Assembly (NCBI GenBank): GCA_905221605.1
Contig: CAJNDS010002287.1
Coordinates: 248,001 to 312,000 of the forward strand
DNA: 64,000 nucleotides
Direction of reading: 5' to 3'
Source of the DNA: Symbiodinium natans
Lineage: Eukaryota > Sar > Dinophyceae > Suessiales > Symbiodiniaceae
Every line of letters starts with the position of its first letter. Positions within the stretch are counted from its first letter, which is position 1. The position numbers and the translations under genes were made by a program. Below are positions 33,631 through 44,038 of this stretch, one piece after another. The notes beneath the pieces are model-generated. The model saw only the letters and a program-made list of their open reading frames with translations. It was not told the DNA's origin and made no database searches.

Positions 33631-35240
33631 CGGGGGCAGCGAAGGGAGGGCTCGAGCATGCACTGGAGCCCTTAAAACACTCCATTCTAACAGCAAGGCA
33701 GCGGGAGGGGTGGGCAGGAGTGGGGCATGCACTGGAGCCCTTAAAACACGCCAGTTTGACAGCAAGGCAGTGGAGGGGGTCGGCGGGGGTGGGAAGGGCG
33801 GGGGGAGCGGGGGCAGCGGGGGGGGCGGGGGGGGCGGGGGCAGCGAAGGGAGGGCTCGGGCATGGACTGGAGCCCTTGAAAACACTATCAGCAAGCCAAC
33901 AGGGGGTGGGCAGGAGTGGGGTGGCAAGGGCGAGGGGAGCAAGGCAGCGGGAGGGGGGGTGGGAAGGGCGGGGGGGGCGGGGGGGGCGGGGGGGGCGGGG
34001 GGGGCGGGGGGGGCGGGGGCAGCGAAGGGGGGATCGGGCATTGCATGGATCCTGAAAAAACTCCATTCAACGCAGGCAGCGGGGGGGTGGGCAGGAGGGG
34101 GTGGGAAGGGCGAGGGGAGCAGGCCAGCGGGAGGGGGTGTGGGAAGGGCGGGGGGAGCGGGGGGAGCGGGGGGGGCGGGGGCAGCGAAGGGAGGGCTCGG
34201 GCATGCACTGGAGCCCTTAAAAACACTCCATTCTAACAGCAAGGCAGCGGGAGGGGTGGGCAGGAGTGGGGCATGCACTAAACCCCTTAAAACACGCCAA
34301 TCTGACAGCAAGGCAGCGGAGGGGGTCGGCGGGGGCGGGGGGGCGGGGGGAGCGGGGGGGGCGGGGGGGGCGGGGGCAGCGAAGGGAGGGCTCGGGCATG
34401 CACTGGAGCCCTTAAAACGCAAGGCAGCGGGAGGGGTGGGCAGGAGTGGGGCATGCACTGGAGCCCTTTACACACGCCAGTTTGACAGCAAGGCAGTGGA
34501 GGGGGGCGGCGGGGGTGGGAAGGGCGGGGGGAGCGGGGGCAGCGGGGGGGGCGGGGGGGGCGGGGGCAGCGAAGGGAGGGCTGGGGCATGGACTGGAGCC
34601 CTTGAAAACACTCCATTCTCAAGGAGGGGAGCAAGGCAGCGGGAGGGGGGGTGGGAAGGGCGGGGGGAGCGGGGGGAGCGGGGGGGGCGGGGGGGGCGGG
34701 GGCAGCGAAGGGCGGGCTCGGGCATGCACTGGAGCCCTTAAAAACACTCCATTCAACAGCAAGGCAGCGGGAGGGGTGGGCAGGAGTGGGGCATGCACTA
34801 AACCCCCAAAAAACACGCCAGTCTGACAGCAAGGCAGCGGAGGGGGTCGGCGGGGGGTGGGGGCGGGGGGAGCGGGGGGGGCGGGGGGGGCGGGGGCAGC
34901 GAAGGGAGGGCTCGAGCATGCACTGGAGCCCTTAAAACACTCCATTCTAACAGCAAGGCAGCGGGAGGGGTGGGCAGGAGTGGGGCATGCACTGGAGCCT
35001 TAAAACACGCCAGTTTGACAGCAAGGCAGTGGAGGAGGTCGGCGGGGTTGGAAGGGCGGGGGGGAGCGGGGGCAGCGGGGGGGGCGGGGGGGGCGGGGGC
35101 AGCAAAGGGAGGGTTCGGGCATGCACTGGAGCCCTTGAAAACACTCCATTCTAACAGCAAGGCAGCGGGAGGGGTGGGCAGGAGTGGGGTGGGAAGGGCG
35201 AGGGGAGCGGGGGGGGGCGGGGGGGGGCAAGACTATGGGT
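32186..35240. repeat. complex G-rich tandem array
   Basis: About 20 copies of a core with GGGCATGCACTGGAGCCCTT or a GCACTAAACCCC variant, each followed by AACAC(T/G)CCA or ACACGCCAGT and CAGCAAGGCAGCGG(A/G)GGGG, spaced by runs of GGGGGGAGC/GGGGGGCGG. Larger blocks are themselves repeated: 32494-32830 recurs at about 33576-33910 and in part at 34899-35190. A unique island with telomere-like CTAAACCCTC occupies about 33196-33570. Poly-Pro and poly-Gly frames here are artefacts. Confidence 0.9.
32494..32546 (+). repeat. 53-nt G homopolymer
   Basis: Uninterrupted G. A second run of 55 G at 33576-33630 sits at the equivalent place of the repeated block. Length is likely unreliable in sequencing. 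Confidence 0.9.
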
Positions 35241-35440
35241 CTTCACTAGCGCCTCCCCCGCTCAAAGCTCGGGTCGGCGGATTTTAGGGAGTATCTCAAC
35301 ATGATGAGGATAACCAATTCCACTTGTGTCCGCGCAGCCTCAACAGGGCGTGCCTAAGGAGTTCGGCAAGATGTGTATGTTGACAAGTGATGCAGGGTGG
35401 TGTGGGAACGATTGAGAGGGGATGCCGGTGTCTTGCCCAG

Positions 35441-35590
35441 GCCCTGTCCTTTTGGCACGTGGCGGCGGCGCTCCCGGAGCTCCCATCTTCGCTTGGCGCG
35501 CGGCTTTCAAGAACCAGACCCTGCATGCGGCGCGCAAAAAAAACAAAGTGCCGGGCCCAAGCCCTACACCGGCCTCCGCCCAAAACTTGA
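35441..35590 (+). CDS. candidate exon
   Basis: Follows TGTCTTGCCCAG. Reads ALSFWHVAAALPELPSSLG with high GC3, then basic sequence to a stop at 35590. The right splice site is ambiguous (GCGCAAAA or GTGCCGGG). It is the first exon-like sequence after the G-rich array. Confidence 0.3.
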   Translation, partial: ALSFWHVAAALPELPSSLGARLSRTRPCMRRAKKTKCRAQALHRPPPKT

Positions 35591-35695
35591 ACCGTCTTTG
35601 GGAAGTTGTGTTCATACATCTAACTGTCATTGCATTCCGAGAGCAGTTGAGACACCCCAGTCGGTTTTGATAGTGTTTGAGGTTGGGGATCTTTC

Positions 35696-36082
35696 TTGCA
35701 AGCTCTCAGTGCTCTGATTTCTTTCGATCACTTTGCCATTCGGAACCGGAAAGATGGAGAGTCCGGTGTTTGCTCGAACCCAAGCATGCCGGCGCTGTCA
35801 ATTCCTCGTGGCTTCATTGAGCCTATTGGTCTTGACTTCTTGGTGCCGCAGCCATTTGCCAGCACTGAACCGTTTTTTGTCCCTGTGCTTGGACGCGGCG
35901 TTGGTCTCAGCCATCTCTTTTGTGCCATGATTTCTCACCGTTCAGCTAAGAAGCAGCGGTCTTGGTCTCAAGTCAAAGATCCCCAGCGCCATCAGGACCC
36001 CCCTATGCACCGGCTTGCAGCATGCTGGTGCCTTCTCTGGGCGCCCGGCTGGGCAAGCACTGAGGAGCACTGGGAACCGTGA
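35696..36082 (+). CDS. unassigned 128-codon ORF
   Basis: Even composition in the middle (GFIEPIGLDFLVPQPFAST; VPVLGRGVGLSHLFCAMIS), then basic and Trp-rich. The stop is directly followed by GGCCCTGAAG repeats and the telomere-like tract. No domain was recognised. Confidence 0.3.
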   Translation: MQALSALISFDHFAIRNRKDGESGVCSNPSMPALSIPRGFIEPIGLDFLVPQPFASTEPFFVPVLGRGVGLSHLFCAMISHRSAKKQRSWSQVKDPQRHQDPPMHRLAACWCLLWAPGWASTEEHWEP

Positions 36083-36118
36083 AGGCCCTGAAAGGTCCTG
36101 CAGGCCCTGAAGGCCCTG

Positions 36119-36180
36119 AAGGGTTTAGGGTTTAGGGTTTTGGGTTTCGGGTTTAGGGTTTAGGGTATAGGGTTTGGGTT
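36119..36180 (+). repeat. TTTAGGG telomere-like tract
   Basis: GGGTTTAGGGTTTAGGG, then TTTTGGG, TTTCGGG, two TTTAGGG, TATAGGG and TTTGGG: nine units, five perfect or nearly so. It comes straight after ProGluGly-coding triplets (GGCCCTGAAG). Confidence 0.9.
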
Positions 36181-36540
36181 AAAGAACACCCTGAAATCTC
36201 CAGAGGTTTGAAGAATTCGAAACCCAGGCCTTCCACCTCCCAGCGCAACTTGGGTGCAACCAAACACGACGGAACTCGTGCAGAAGCTCCCGAGCATCGA
36301 TCTTGAATCTCAAACCAGAAAATAATAAGAAGAGGATATGAAATATGAAGCCTTGAGGCAGAGCGAATGTGCGAAGGGGCATGTTTCTGGAGTCAAAATC
36401 AGGGGCATTCGAAATGATAGCAGACACCCCTCCGAACCCCAAGCTCAAACGCCACATCTGAAGTGCGAATCTCTCGCACCGCTTCTTCGGAAAAATAGAA
36501 AGTGTGAAGCAAAGGATCTGATGCGAATGCCTCATGCTGG

Positions 36541-36589
<49 letters not shown>

Positions 36590-36599
36590 TCTCTCTCTT
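36541..36599 (+). repeat. (CT)n microsatellite
   Basis: Nearly pure CT for 59 nt. It lies about 40 nt before a probable 3' splice site (CGCACGCAG at 36641), so it may act as a polypyrimidine tract. Confidence 0.9.
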
Positions 36600-36641
36600 G
36601 TTCTGTCTCTTTGATGAGCGTCATGCTAAAAACGCACGCAG

Positions 36642-36805
36642 AAAAGCCTTGGAAGAGAGCTGCAAGCCCGAATTCTGAAAAGGAGAGCGGCTTGCTTCAG
36701 ACGCTTGGCTTGCAGGGAGGGGTTCTGCATGCTTCCGCTTTGCTCGCCACGCTCAACCCCGAGCCCGACGGTCCATTGCTTGAGTCAGTGAAAGGAAACC
36801 TTTGA
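36642..36805 (+). CDS. candidate 3' terminal exon
   Basis: After CGCACGCAG the frame (phase 1 entry) gives KPWKRAASPNSEKES, LLQTLGLQGGVLHASALL and NPEPDGPLLESVKGNL to a TGA at 36803-36805. GC3 is high. Upstream exons were not linked. No domain was recognised. Confidence 0.4.
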
Positions 36806-37521
36806 TGCCAAAAGCTTCATAGCTCTCCCTAGCGGCACCTAGCGGCAGTGGAAAAGCAGGAGAGCTTGTAGATGTATCTCCTGTGGCGCTTTTCGATCTG
36901 GTGTTTGCTGTAGGGTAGGTGGTAAGTGATTTTCTCAAGCCTAAGTGTGGTGCTAGGCTTCACGTGTCCAGGCTTTTGGCATAGCGTCCTAAACCTTACC
37001 AGCTTCAGGCGGAAAGTGGGACATCTGCTCGCAAAGTGTGAGCTTGTGCTGCCCAAGTACTGTCAGAGTTACATAGGATGAATGTTGGTCTGGTCGCCAC
37101 TACTTTGGGAATGCCTTTGCTGGAGTACTTGTGATGGGTGCAGCATAGTGGAGTCGTCGTGTGGTGGAGGTGGTGACGGTGTTGGTGATGGCGGTGGTGG
37201 CGGCGGTGCGTTTGTAGCAGTGTGGTCTGAAGGCGTGTGTGAAGAGCCAAGGATCCAAGGTGGCAATGCGGTGAGGGTCGATAAACATGAGTTGCAGGTG
37301 AGGGGTGGGGAGTGGGAAGGGAGCCAGGGCGGGCAGCATGAGTTTGGATTTTTGGTTTTCCAATGTACAAGAAGAGCGAAGTCGAGCAGTCTCTGCGGAT
37401 GTAATTTGTTTGAGGGTTGGGGGTTCTTAGATGCTTTGCACGCTTGGTTGTAAACTGGGGCTGCTCTAGTCACGCTCTAGGGTCGCCTGTTTTGTCGCAT
37501 GACGATTGTACATGCGGTGGC

Positions 37522-39403
37522 GTGTATTCCGGCGTTGTAAAGGCAACCTGGATGGTAAGTGAACCCACCTGGGATAGCAGCGTGGGGCATTGCACTGAAA
37601 ACGGGGGGCCTGCCATAGAACGCCGCAGGAGCTGATCCGCGAGGTGACGGAGGCCGACCAACGCTTCGAGGGCCTCCAAAAGAATCTTGAGGTGCAATTA
37701 TCAGAATCGGTGCAACTAATTATCATCCAGGGAAGGGAGTTCCCCTGCGCCGTACCCGCCCCAAGCAAGAATAGGGTGCCGTTTCGGGTGCTCCCCAGTG
37801 TAAAAGATGAGCCCGGACTGTTCTCTGGTGTTGTTGGGGTGTTAAAGATGCCCCAAGGAAGCTGACCGCTGTCTCGGAGAAAGTGGATGACATCGAGCAC
37901 CACATGCAGGTGGCTTTAGGGCTTCTAGGGGGACTTAAGTTGGAACCCATGTGGGCCCTGAGCCCCCTGGGCCACACTGAACCTCTGAAACTTGGTCGAA
38001 GCTTTCAAGTTGCTAACGCACGTCTTACTAGGCAGTTCGTGACGTGTCCCCGCCCCTTGGTGCAACTTTTAGAGCACCCTTTTAGCACATCCCTATCGGG
38101 TCTCCCTGCCACAGTGAAACTTAACCTGAACTCCCACAGAGGCCAGGGAGTGGATTTTGTTCTCGCTGCTATAAAGCCCGGCTTGCTAAAGGCCTTCAGT
38201 TTGGGCCTTCTGATCCAGGTGACTGGAGCAGGGATGCCTTGCAAGGTCTTCAGATTGTGAACTTCGTTGGAGCAGTTTTTGAGAATACGAAGCTTAAGAG
38301 AAACATGGCGTCGGGTTATAGATGTTGTGCTTGCAAGTCCACCCGAGACGAAACGGTAAAAGCGGTATCCTGTGCCATCCAGGACAAACACCAGCAGCTG
38401 AGTGAAGATCTGCAGCAAGAGGTTAGCGACCTTGGGCAAGAGTTCCAGGCCGGAGTTGATCCTTGACTTAGGGCATTTGGCACGAGCTGCAGTACAAAAA
38501 GTGGTGTGGCTTCTTTGGAAATTCAGCGGCTTTTGATATTATCCTCAGGGATGTGATGCTTTGGGAACGGTAGATCTGTGCAGGCACTCGGTACACAATC
38601 GCTACATCTGGCTTAAGTCCTCCCATGTGAAGTGGCAAGGCCTCCCACGCAGAGCTCAAGGACAACTTGACGGGTGGCATCGGCTCCCTCGCGGCACACA
38701 TCGAGGCTGCGCGGAGGGTCTGGAAGTACGCGTGTTCTTTGCTGTCGAGGTCGTTCTACCTGACGTCAAAGTCGTCTTGAAAGGATCCTATAGGAATTTG
38801 GAAAAGGGGGGAAGGAGAAGGGAAGGAACCTGGCTCTGGATGTGTCGGGGGCCCTTTTCGGCGGCCGGTGGAGGGTCGTTTGGGTCGGGGTTTGGTGCTG
38901 AGGTCAAGGGTCATGTGGAAGCCTTTTGTTTGTGAGAAGTTTGAAGCATGTTCCTTGCCAGTCCGAGCACGACGTGCTGGCCGGGAAGCTGAACCAGACC
39001 GCCGGTGCAGTTTCCGGGGCCAAGGACGCGGCAGAGCAGTTGAAAGGCTCAGCGCCTTGGCTTTGGGAGCTTTCGGGGGAGGCCGCTTTGGGCGGCAGGT
39101 GGCGGCAGCTTTGTTGTTGTTCGCTTTGGTTGAGAGTTGCTACGTACGGGGCTTGCAAAGCCCCTTCAAAGAGAAGCAAAAAGAGCAGAGGTTGGTGAGT
39201 TGGGGCAAAGCGTCAGCTCTCTCGCTGGGAAGGCGGGACGCTGGGGAGCTGTGTAGAAGCCACTTGGTGAGAATCAAAGAATCCTGCGGTCCTCCCGTAT
39301 TTGGGGGTAGTTGAGGCAACAGTGGATCTGGGCGTTCAGTACCGGAGTTCTCCTCGCATCTGGCCAGGTTGGCGACCTCCAAGGAAACACAGCGGCTCTG
39401 AAG
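37522..39403 (+). CDS. multi-exon coiled-coil protein fragment
   Basis: A series of short exons, most in phase 0: 37522-37554 (VYSGVVKATWM, donor GTAAGTGA), 37629-37691 (VTEADQRFEGLQKNLE), 37862-37909 (LTAVSEKVDDIEHHMQ), 38338-38421 (ETVKAVSCAIQDKHQQLSED), 38640-38705 (AELKDNLTGGIGSLAAHIE), 38962-39039 (VLAGKLNQTAGAVSGAKDAA) and 39368-39403 (VGDLQGNTAALK). The products are amphipathic, with leucine, valine and isoleucine spaced as in heptads, so a long coiled coil or bundle is likely. Acceptors are GCCGCAG, GAAG, GCAAG, GCAAG, GCCAG and GCCAG; donors are mainly GT, the last ones possibly GC. Introns of 74-250 nt carry no strong telomeric tract here. First and last exons are unknown. The reading of each exon is stronger than the exact chain. 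Confidence 0.4.
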
Positions 39404-39850
39404 GCTGGGAAGTGGCTGGGAAGTGGCTGGGAAGTGGGAAGGGTGCTTTAGGGATCTTTAGGGATCTTTAGGGCCCCTGTACGGGTTCAGGGTTAAGGGA
39501 GAAATGTGTCGGGCCAGTGCTCCGGGTGCGGTCTTTGGTGCCTCGCCTGGGGAGGCAGGCGCGATGCCTCCTAAGCTTGCAAGCCCGGCACCAGTGCAAA
39601 CCTACTGAGAAGACTTTTCACAAGACAGGGTGGCAGACCGAACCTTGTGCTTGTGTGTGTGTTTGTTGTTTGTGACTCAGGCCTTAAAGCCTTAGGCCTT
39701 GCTGCTTTGCTATGTGCAGCATTTAGGATCTTCTTTGAGGCTTGTGGTGGTTTGTGTGAGGGTCGCGAGAGGGGGTTGGCCAGGGAGCTGTGGACGCCAC
39801 TGCCGATGTCATTGCCGACGCAGGCTCGGCCGTGAAACTCACCTGCAACA

Positions 39851-39868
39851 CAGAGAGCAAGAGAGAGG

Positions 39869-39901
<33 letters not shown>

Positions 39902-39938
39902 CGCAAGAGCGAGAGAGAGAGAGAGAGAGCGAGAGAGC
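39851..39938 (+). repeat. (GA)n microsatellite
   Basis: Interrupted GA/GAGC repeats of about 88 nt, following an exon-like stretch (AVDATADVIADAGSAVK, 39790-39840) that I could not delimit. Confidence 0.85.
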
Positions 39939-41536
39939 CTTCAGATTCGGTAGCGCTTGCGATTCGGGGGATCTTGGAGTTGGAGGCTCTGCTCGGAGTT
40001 CTTGTGGTTGAGAGTGATTATAGGGGCCAGTCCAGAGTTTTGCGCCCGTGTTCTCGATGCTCCGACCCGAGCTCAGCACTCCGAACGTCTAGCTTTCACA
40101 GATCAGGTTGTTGAGGGATTCGAATGAGAGAAGATGAACGACATGGCCGAGAGCTGCGGCCCCCTTGAGTGTAGCTTTGGAAGGATGATAGGGGAAGTTT
40201 AAGGAATGGTCGGGCTGCTAGTAGCGCTTCAGATGTCCGGGCTGGGCTGACTCTGTTTTTCCTGCTGGTGTTGCAGATCGATGGAGGTTCTTACCAGGTC
40301 CCCTTAGACCTAGACTAGACCTTGAAGCCCCAACACCGAACTGCCCCCAGCCCTGCCTGGATGACGGAACTACAGGAGAATAACGCAGACTGTAGCGCCT
40401 TGACTGCGGCTACCATCAGACATGCTTATGGGCGGGTTGCGGGTTGGGTTGGCGGTTTCGGTGGGTGGGGTGGGGGGTAAATCTCAGGTTGAAGTTCCAA
40501 GGAGCACTCTGAGATCAGACCCTCCACAGCCACTCAACATGCCTTCACACTCTTCAAGGATCCCTACACGTCACGAAAATCACAAGGTCACTCAAAGCTA
40601 CTAAATTGTGTAAATTTCCGTGTGCGTGAGCTTTGCTTTGGTCATTCCCGAACCTGTTTCTAATGTGCTGGGTTCACCTTCCACGGTAACAGCCCCAAGC
40701 AAGGCACTACTGCTGGCACACGCATGCTTCTAAGAGAGCGTTTTTGTTTGGAGCTGCGCGTTGTTGTTCTCAGGTGCCCCCCACAAGCCCCTGAGCCCAT
40801 GAGGCGCAGACCATCAATGCCAAGCTTCGTGGCCCGGAGTCCTGCTGCAGCGCCGAGGCAAGACCAACACCCTCTTTGAAGTGAAAGGGTGTAGTATTCG
40901 GTGTGTCGTTTAGCGGAAAACTCTCGTTTCCCACTTGGAAGGATGCCAAAAACGTGCTCATCATCCAGAGCCCCAGCGCAAGTGCTGCCAAGACGCCCGG
41001 GCTGAGCAACTTGATTCATGGGGAAGCGCGCGCTCTGAGAGCTCACGTTTTGTGCACACTTGCATTCTCTACATGAGGGGGCCCTACATCGTGAGACACG
41101 GTACGGTCTACACCCTACATGCCGGTTCTCACGCCCGAATCCTTGGCACACGTTCAAGACGAACAGGGTTGAGATAAGCCAGCGCCCCCGCAGGACCTTC
41201 GACCGCCTTGGGTCCATTGTTGCCGCGAAGGGTGGCAACGTGCCTTGGATCCCAAAAATTCAGACTCCCACTTCCTGAAGTAGCAAGTAAGACCCGAGGG
41301 CGAGCACAGCCGAAACCAAAACAAGGACATCCGTGCTCTGCGGACACCTGTGTCTCACAGCCTCCAAAGGAACCGGGCAACCGCTCGCAAGGTGTCTTGT
41401 TGCTCTTCCTTGTTGCTTCCCCGTACTCTCTCCTTCTGTTGATCCCGAACTCTCAAAACCAGAAGGCAGCAGGTTTAGCTGCCCAAGTCCCAATGTCGGC
41501 CTCGGGTGTTTGGGAGGTTTCCGGGGCGGTGGGAAG

Positions 41537-41737
41537 GCCTTCAAGAAGCTGCTGAGTGACGTGACCGTCGAGGATTTCAAAGGCGTGAGCACGGTGATTT
41601 TCTCCCCGCAGGCGGAGTCACTCCGGGGTGTTTTTGCAAATTGTAGATCCAACGCCGTGGTCCGCAGTGCTCTTTTGTTTGCTTGCAGGCCTGTCCCAGA
41701 GTTTCTCTGTGCAGAACTTCCTGTTGAGATTACATGA
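41537..41737 (+). CDS. candidate exon
   Basis: After GGTGGGAAG the frame reads AFKKLLSDVTVEDFKGVST, VIFSPQAESLRGVFANC and RPVPEFLCAELPVEIT to a stop at 41737. The first 15 codons are strongly GC3-biased; a GC donor (AAAG|GCGTGAG) after DFK is possible. The upstream frame is also open. No family was recognised. Confidence 0.35.
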   Translation, partial: AFKKLLSDVTVEDFKGVSTVIFSPQAESLRGVFANCRSNAVVRSALLFACRPVPEFLCAELPVEIT

Positions 41738-42069
41738 GGTTACCTCACAAACCACCTGAACCCTAAAATTCAGGATTTGGGACTTCGGAACCGTAGTCTG
41801 CGGTGACTGTGTGCTTCCGTTATTTCTTGTTCTCGGCACTACATGAAAAAGCACATGCAATCGACGGCAGAACAGTTACCAGCTTAACGGTTCGTGACAT
41901 CGCAGTGGGTAGCAGCTGTCTCGTATTTTGCCCCCACGTCGCGGGCTGGTTTTCTGAGTTGAGTGCTCATACTCAGAGTCTATCAGCCGTTTGCCCGTGC
42001 CTAAGCCCCCAAACCTAAGGCCCCCGCACAACATAGCAAAGGGCTCGGCTTGTCCAATACACCCTTCAG

Positions 42070-42528
42070 ACCATGTCGCAGGGCGCTGCAGCTGACAGTG
42101 CCATGCGGGCCCGTCTTGTCACCGACTGGTACAACTACAACAAGTGAGCCCGGGCAGCACTTTTCTGAGGCATTCTGTTCTGCAACGTGCAATGATGCAA
42201 AACCTAAAAGATGAATTGCCTGCGACTGTCAAGTGCGCCGGGCTTGCCTCTAGGGGAAGCGAGAAAATCGGGCAAGCGGGCTGCTTTCGAGGTGGGTCAA
42301 AGGCTTTGGGAGGTTGCAGACTTTTGTGAAGTCCTGAAGGTTTCGGCTTCTTTGCGGCTTGAACCCTAAGCCCAAGGCGGTGTCCTTGTGGTCTTGGCGG
42401 AGCTGGCCACAGGTCACGGCCTCGAAGTGGAGACACATCCACAAGCGTGGAGTGCGCATTTTCCATGGGAGCATCCTGCGACAAGTCCCGCGACGTTCTG
42501 GGCCACAAGAGCTTGCCGAGTCCTGGAC
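42070..42528 (+). CDS. three-exon gene fragment, phases consistent
   Basis: Exons 42070-42143, 42170-42291 and 42377-42528 join in phase (0/2, 2/1, 1). The first follows ACACCCTTCAG and starts T-MSQGAAADSAMRARLV..DWYNYN, so MSQG could be the start. Then QRAMMQNLKDELPATVKCAG.., then GVLVVLAELATGHGLEVE..PQAWSAHFPWEHP. Introns are GTGAGCCC..TTTCTGAG (only 26 nt) and GTGGGTCA..CCCTAAGCCCAAG (85 nt). The 85-nt intron ends in a CCCTAAG unit. In exon 3 the in-phase frame is the most protein-like of three open frames. No domain was recognised. The chain may continue into 42581-42897 through a GA-AG or another splice. Confidence 0.4.
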
Positions 42529-42580
42529 GTGACCCCGTAGGAAAGATGTGTCGTGTTTGCAGTACAGATTTGAAGCCCAG

Positions 42581-42897
42581 GCTCAGACCCGAACGACGCC
42601 GCGAACCTGGCCAACAGTGTCCTCGAGAGCATCCCGAACGCAAGAAGTATATATATATATATATATATTATTATTATTATTATTATTTTTTTTCTCGCCG
42701 TGTCGGGTTCGGGAGAGGCAATGTCTCCAAAGCTCGGTGCGATCATCACATTTTGTGACCAGACTGCCCAAAACGGCCTGGCCATCCATTTGCACGACGT
42801 GTGTCTTCCTTTACCGGCATCCAGATGGGATGACGTCGTCATCCTGAGAATATTCATCCAAATTGCTTTATCCAGGAAGCACAGAGATCATGCTTGA
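42581..42897 (+). CDS. two-exon 3' gene fragment with GC-AG intron
   Basis: Exon 42581-42639 encodes DPNDAANLANSVLESIPN with 17 of 18 third positions G or C, ending at AAC|GCAAGAAG. Exon 42718-42897 begins after GGGAGAG and encodes AMSPKLGAIITFCDQTAQ, AIHLHDVCLPLPASRWDD and VVILRIFIQIALSRKH to TGA. The 78-nt intron contains a (TA)n(TTA)n run. The phase is 0 across the junction. The left junction to the 42070-42528 chain is unresolved. No family was recognised. Confidence 0.4.
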
Positions 42898-43088
42898 AGG
42901 GTGTAGGCCAGGACGGCTAGGAGTCAGTCATTGTAGCTTTGCTGGAGAAAAGGGCTCCTCCTGTAGGTCGCTTTGCGCGGCTTGTTCTTTGCACAGTTTA
43001 GGAAGGTCACGTCCTGCAGGAGACCTCCGGTCTACGGAAGGTCCTCCATATATATATATATATTTCATATATATATATATATATATAT
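42648..43088. repeat. TA and TTA microsatellites (42648-42690, 43047-43088)
   Basis: Two separate TA-rich dinucleotide runs. The first changes to TTA and poly-T and is intronic in the model above. The second is two TA runs split by TTTC. Confidence 0.9.
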
Positions 43089-43586
43089 CGCTGTAGCCGA
43101 AGGTCTGTCTCCTTCCACCGATCTGCGCGTCAGCGCGAACCAACTCGGCCCAGATGCTTGCGCAGCTGACCAAATCGTGGCTGGCTCGCAATCGGCCAAG
43201 CGATCTACGTCTTGCGGCAACCTTACCCTGAAGCTTCAGAAAAACCGTCCTGCATCCTAAAGTTCTAAGCATGCCCCAAAGCTCATAAACAGTGCTGCCG
43301 CCATACGTTCTAGTCTTGCGCAGGTTCTGAACCTGCGGACGTGACAGCAACCACCAAGCCTAAACTCCAAACTGAATCTCTCTTCACGAGAGGAAGCATA
43401 TGGAGCCGACCCCTTTTTCACGGCCGCAGTGTCCGGGCTCATGTCCACCTCGAGCAATGAGGCTGGCGGGGGAGGCTGGGGGGCCCTTCCCAGGTTGATG
43501 TGTCCAGTCTCCTCGGCTTGACTGGCTCAGGGCTCAATTGAGAATTAAAGCGGATCTGAGTTGAGTTTCAAGAGGAAGCTGCTTTA

Positions 43587-43705
43587 GAACCCTAAACCCT
43601 AAACCGTAAACCCTAAGCCCTAAGCCCTAAGCCCTAAGCCCTAAGCCCTAAGCCCTAAGCCCTAAACCCTAAACCCTAAACCCTAAACCCTAAACCCCCT
43701 TAACC
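43587..43705 (+). repeat. CCCTAAA/CCCTAAG telomere-like array
   Basis: About 16 consecutive heptamers. The outer ones are CCCTAAA, while a central block of eight is CCCTAAG. It is the longest such array in the window. A GC3-rich exon follows within 35 nt. Confidence 0.95.
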
Positions 43706-43738
43706 CCTCAACTCGGCTGGCTTCTGGACGCCTGTGAG

Positions 43739-43804
43739 GTGCTTGGTGGGGGCCGGGCCCTGCTCAACATCGGCAGCCGCTGGGAATTTTTAGGGTTGAA
43801 GGGG
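43739..43804 (+). CDS. exon bracketed by opposed telomere-like arrays
   Basis: VLGGGRALLNIGSRWEFLG and three more codons, preceded by GCCTGTGAG and followed by GGG|GTTTAGGGTTTAGGG. The frame is also open to the left (LGWLLDACE, from about 43712), so the exact acceptor is uncertain; there is no other AG between the array and the exon. Phase 0 to 0, strongly GC3. Confidence 0.4.
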
Positions 43805-43856
43805 GTTTAGGGTTTAGGGTTTTAGGGTTTTAGGGTTTTAGGGTTTTAGGGTTTGG
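43805..43856 (+). repeat. TTTAGGG/TTTTAGGG telomere-like array
   Basis: GTTTAGGGTTTAGGG followed by four TTTTAGGG octamers and TTTGGG. Orientation is opposite to 43587-43705, with the exon between them. Confidence 0.95.
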
Positions 43857-44007
43857 GAGCCAACTCGGCGACGTCGCGACGTGTGCACACAAGGGTGAAC
43901 GAAATCATCTCTTCTGAGTTCGAGCTCAGAAATCCCAACAAGCGACACCTCCTCGAACCCAAGGCCCCAAAAACCAGACTCTACCCATACCGCACGAGAA
44001 GCCCCTA

Positions 44008-44038
44008 AACACTGAGCCCTAAACCCTAAACCCTAAAC
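44008..44038 (+). repeat. short CCCTAAA tract
   Basis: GAGCCCTAAACCCTAAACCC followed by TAAACTGAAG. The sequence after GAAG (CAACTGAGAGACCAAAG) could start an exon but is too short to support. Confidence 0.8.

Noticed and set aside
32200-35200. Long poly-Pro (minus) and poly-Gly (plus) ORFs of up to 419 codons
   Set aside because: They follow from low-complexity G-rich tandem repeats without stops in several frames at once; one spans the N gap. No codon bias and no splice context.
38483-38571. Exon YKKWCGFFGNSAAFDIIL in the coiled-coil series
   Set aside because: Splice signals are fair (CTGCAG and G|GTAGATC) but its phase 2 end and character break the otherwise phase-0 chain; left out of the model.
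42581-42645. Alternative reading AQTRTTPRTWPTVSS with a GTATAT donor
   Set aside because: Fits phase from the left but has poor third-position bias; the NDAANLANSV frame is far better.
43587-43856. A chromosome end
   Set aside because: Arrays are short, internal, in both orientations and flanked by exon-like sequence on both sides; these are interstitial repeats.
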